The position numbers and the translations under genes are program-made. From Paludibacter propionicigenes WB4 (GTDB taxonomy: Bacteria; Bacteroidota; Bacteroidia; Bacteroidales; Paludibacteraceae), in the NCBI RefSeq assembly GCF_000183135.1, contig NC_014734.1, positions 3,038,001 through 3,102,000 of the forward strand: a DNA stretch of 64,000 bases, given 5' to 3'. The notes beneath the pieces were generated by a model that had not been told where the DNA came from, did no database searches, and saw only the letters and a list, made by a program, of their open reading frames with translations. Within the stretch, counting starts at the first letter, position 1; each line of letters starts with the position of its first letter. Below, in pieces: positions 63,213 to 64,000 of the stretch.

Positions 63213-63953
63213 ATGATTTGGGTAGTAGGCGGCACGAGCAATGCCAAGGAAATTTGCGAACACTTAGCTTCAGAGGGTCATCGGGTACTGGTTTCGGTCA
63301 CTACCGATTATGGTCGGCAGCTCTCCGAATTTCCGGGTATTGAAGTGGTGCAGGGCAAACTGAGCCGCGAAGAAATGGAGCACTTAATTCAGACTCACGG
63401 AGTAAGACTGGTAGTAGATGCCAGTCACCCCTTTGCGGCCGAGGTATCTGCCGGTGCCATGCAGGCGGCAAAAAATACGGAAGTGCCTTATCTGCGTTTC
63501 GAACGGGCGAATACCCGCTTCGAAAACGCCACCTATGTGGATGGCTACGAGCAGGCGGTTGCATACCTGGAAGAGAAACCGGGAAACATATTGCTCACCA
63601 CGGGGTCCAAGTTTGTAGCTAAGTTTATTCCGCTGGGAGCAGAGCGGCTCTTTGCACGGGTGTTGTCTACTTCCGATAGTGTTGCACTTTGTGAACAAGC
63701 CGGACTAAAACCCGTTAATGTCATAGCGATGTGTGGCGTTGGTTCTGTAGCATTGAATCTGGCTTTCCTCAAAGAATTCGATATTCGCTTTTTGATAACA
63801 AAAGAAAGTGGTGTGGAAGGTGGTTTGCAAGAGAAAATAGAGGCTGCCAATCAGGTGAATGCAGAAGTGATTATTATCCAACGTCCGGCTATCAACTATC
63901 CCGAAGTGTATTCGGATTATGATTTATTAATGGACAGAATCAAAACAATTTAA
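63213..63953 (+). CDS. cbiJ: Cobalt-precorrin-6A reductase CbiJ
   Basis: A 246-residue CobK/CbiJ protein starting MIWVVGGTSNAKEICEHL, with VVDASHPFAAEVSAGAM, LLTTGSKFVAKF and FLITKESGVEGGLQEKIEAA. It reduces a ring double bond with NAD(P)H. The start is the ATG 6 bp after the cbiH stop; a TTG at 63204 overlapping that stop is possible. Confidence 0.95.
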   Translation: MIWVVGGTSNAKEICEHLASEGHRVLVSVTTDYGRQLSEFPGIEVVQGKLSREEMEHLIQTHGVRLVVDASHPFAAEVSAGAMQAAKNTEVPYLRFERANTRFENATYVDGYEQAVAYLEEKPGNILLTTGSKFVAKFIPLGAERLFARVLSTSDSVALCEQAGLKPVNVIAMCGVGSVALNLAFLKEFDIRFLITKESGVEGGLQEKIEAANQVNAEVIIIQRPAINYPEVYSDYDLLMDRIKTI

Positions 63954-63965
63954 AATGATGAAACA

Positions 63966-64000
63966 ATGAAAAACGGATTATTACAAGTATATACCGGCGA
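63966..64000 (+). CDS. Start of a corrinoid adenosyltransferase gene (truncated by window edge)
   Basis: The frame reads MKNGLLQVYTG and then leaves the window. CobO/BtuR-type cob(I)yrinate a,c-diamide adenosyltransferases begin with a very similar segment before their P-loop (QVYTGxGKGKT). The position directly after a complete corrin-ring cluster supports this, but only 11 residues are visible. Confidence 0.6.
   Translation, partial: MKNGLLQVYTG

Overview
The window comes from a member of the Bacteroidota, most likely an anaerobic Bacteroidales (a Paludibacter- or Dysgonomonas-like genome would fit; this is inference). The signs are two SusC/SusD pairs, an ECF sigma/FecR pair beside a SusC with an N-terminal STN domain, a hybrid two-component system beside a glycan locus, TAnnTTTG -7 promoter elements, many TlpA-type thioredoxins and weak Shine-Dalgarno use. 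I see no tRNA, rRNA, CRISPR array or complete insertion sequence.

Layout. 1-16.6 kb is an envelope nutrient-uptake region: the end of one cluster (TlpA-like protein, alpha/beta hydrolase, M16 zinc protease, TlpA), a lipoprotein, a truncated TlpA copy, then ECF sigma, FecR, SusC, SusD and TlpA. With an M16 protease and no glycosidase, its substrate may be peptides. 16.8-20.2 kb holds an L-cysteine desulfidase and DsbD. 20.3-28.8 kb is a patchwork: a tandem palindromic repeat array ahead of a DUF6261 gene, a DUF4062 protein, a RAYT transposase remnant, an outer-membrane protein, a lone IS1595-type zinc-ribbon protein, a CoA-disulfide-reductase/rhodanese fusion with two further rhodaneses, and an ECF sigma with three small His/Cys-rich membrane proteins.

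29-36.5 kb is an assimilatory sulfate reduction operon (cysD, cysN, APS-type cysH, cysJ, cysI and a precorrin-2 dehydrogenase for siroheme). 37-50.5 kb is a beta-glucan utilisation locus: hybrid two-component regulator, GH16, SusC, SusD, IPT-domain lipoprotein and GH3. 50.7 kb carries a small serine hydrolase. From 51.4 kb to the right edge, a cobalamin riboswitch leads a cobalt-uptake and anaerobic corrin-ring cluster (cbiX M N Q O A C D E T L F G H J, then the start of an adenosyltransferase gene). Every enzymatic step from sirohydrochlorin to cobyrinate a,c-diamide is represented, and the dehydrogenase in the sulfate operon could supply sirohydrochlorin to both siroheme and B12.

The most interesting unexplained signals are regulatory. 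First, alternating GGTAT/ATACC half-sites recur at four promoters, always at the same distance from the -7 box; they link sulfate assimilation, the ECF/SusCD locus and the 50.7 kb hydrolase into a putative regulon. Second, two ECF-type promoters with identical spacing tie the 27.1 kb sigma factor to the small His/Cys-rich proteins. Third, a 21-bp-spaced direct repeat before the GH16 gene looks like the operator of the hybrid regulator. Fourth, a 41-bp palindromic repeat array lies in what appears to be the leader of the DUF6261 gene. Dispersed GGGG/CCCC repeats have also entered the coding starts of two or three sulfur genes and the end of cbiD.
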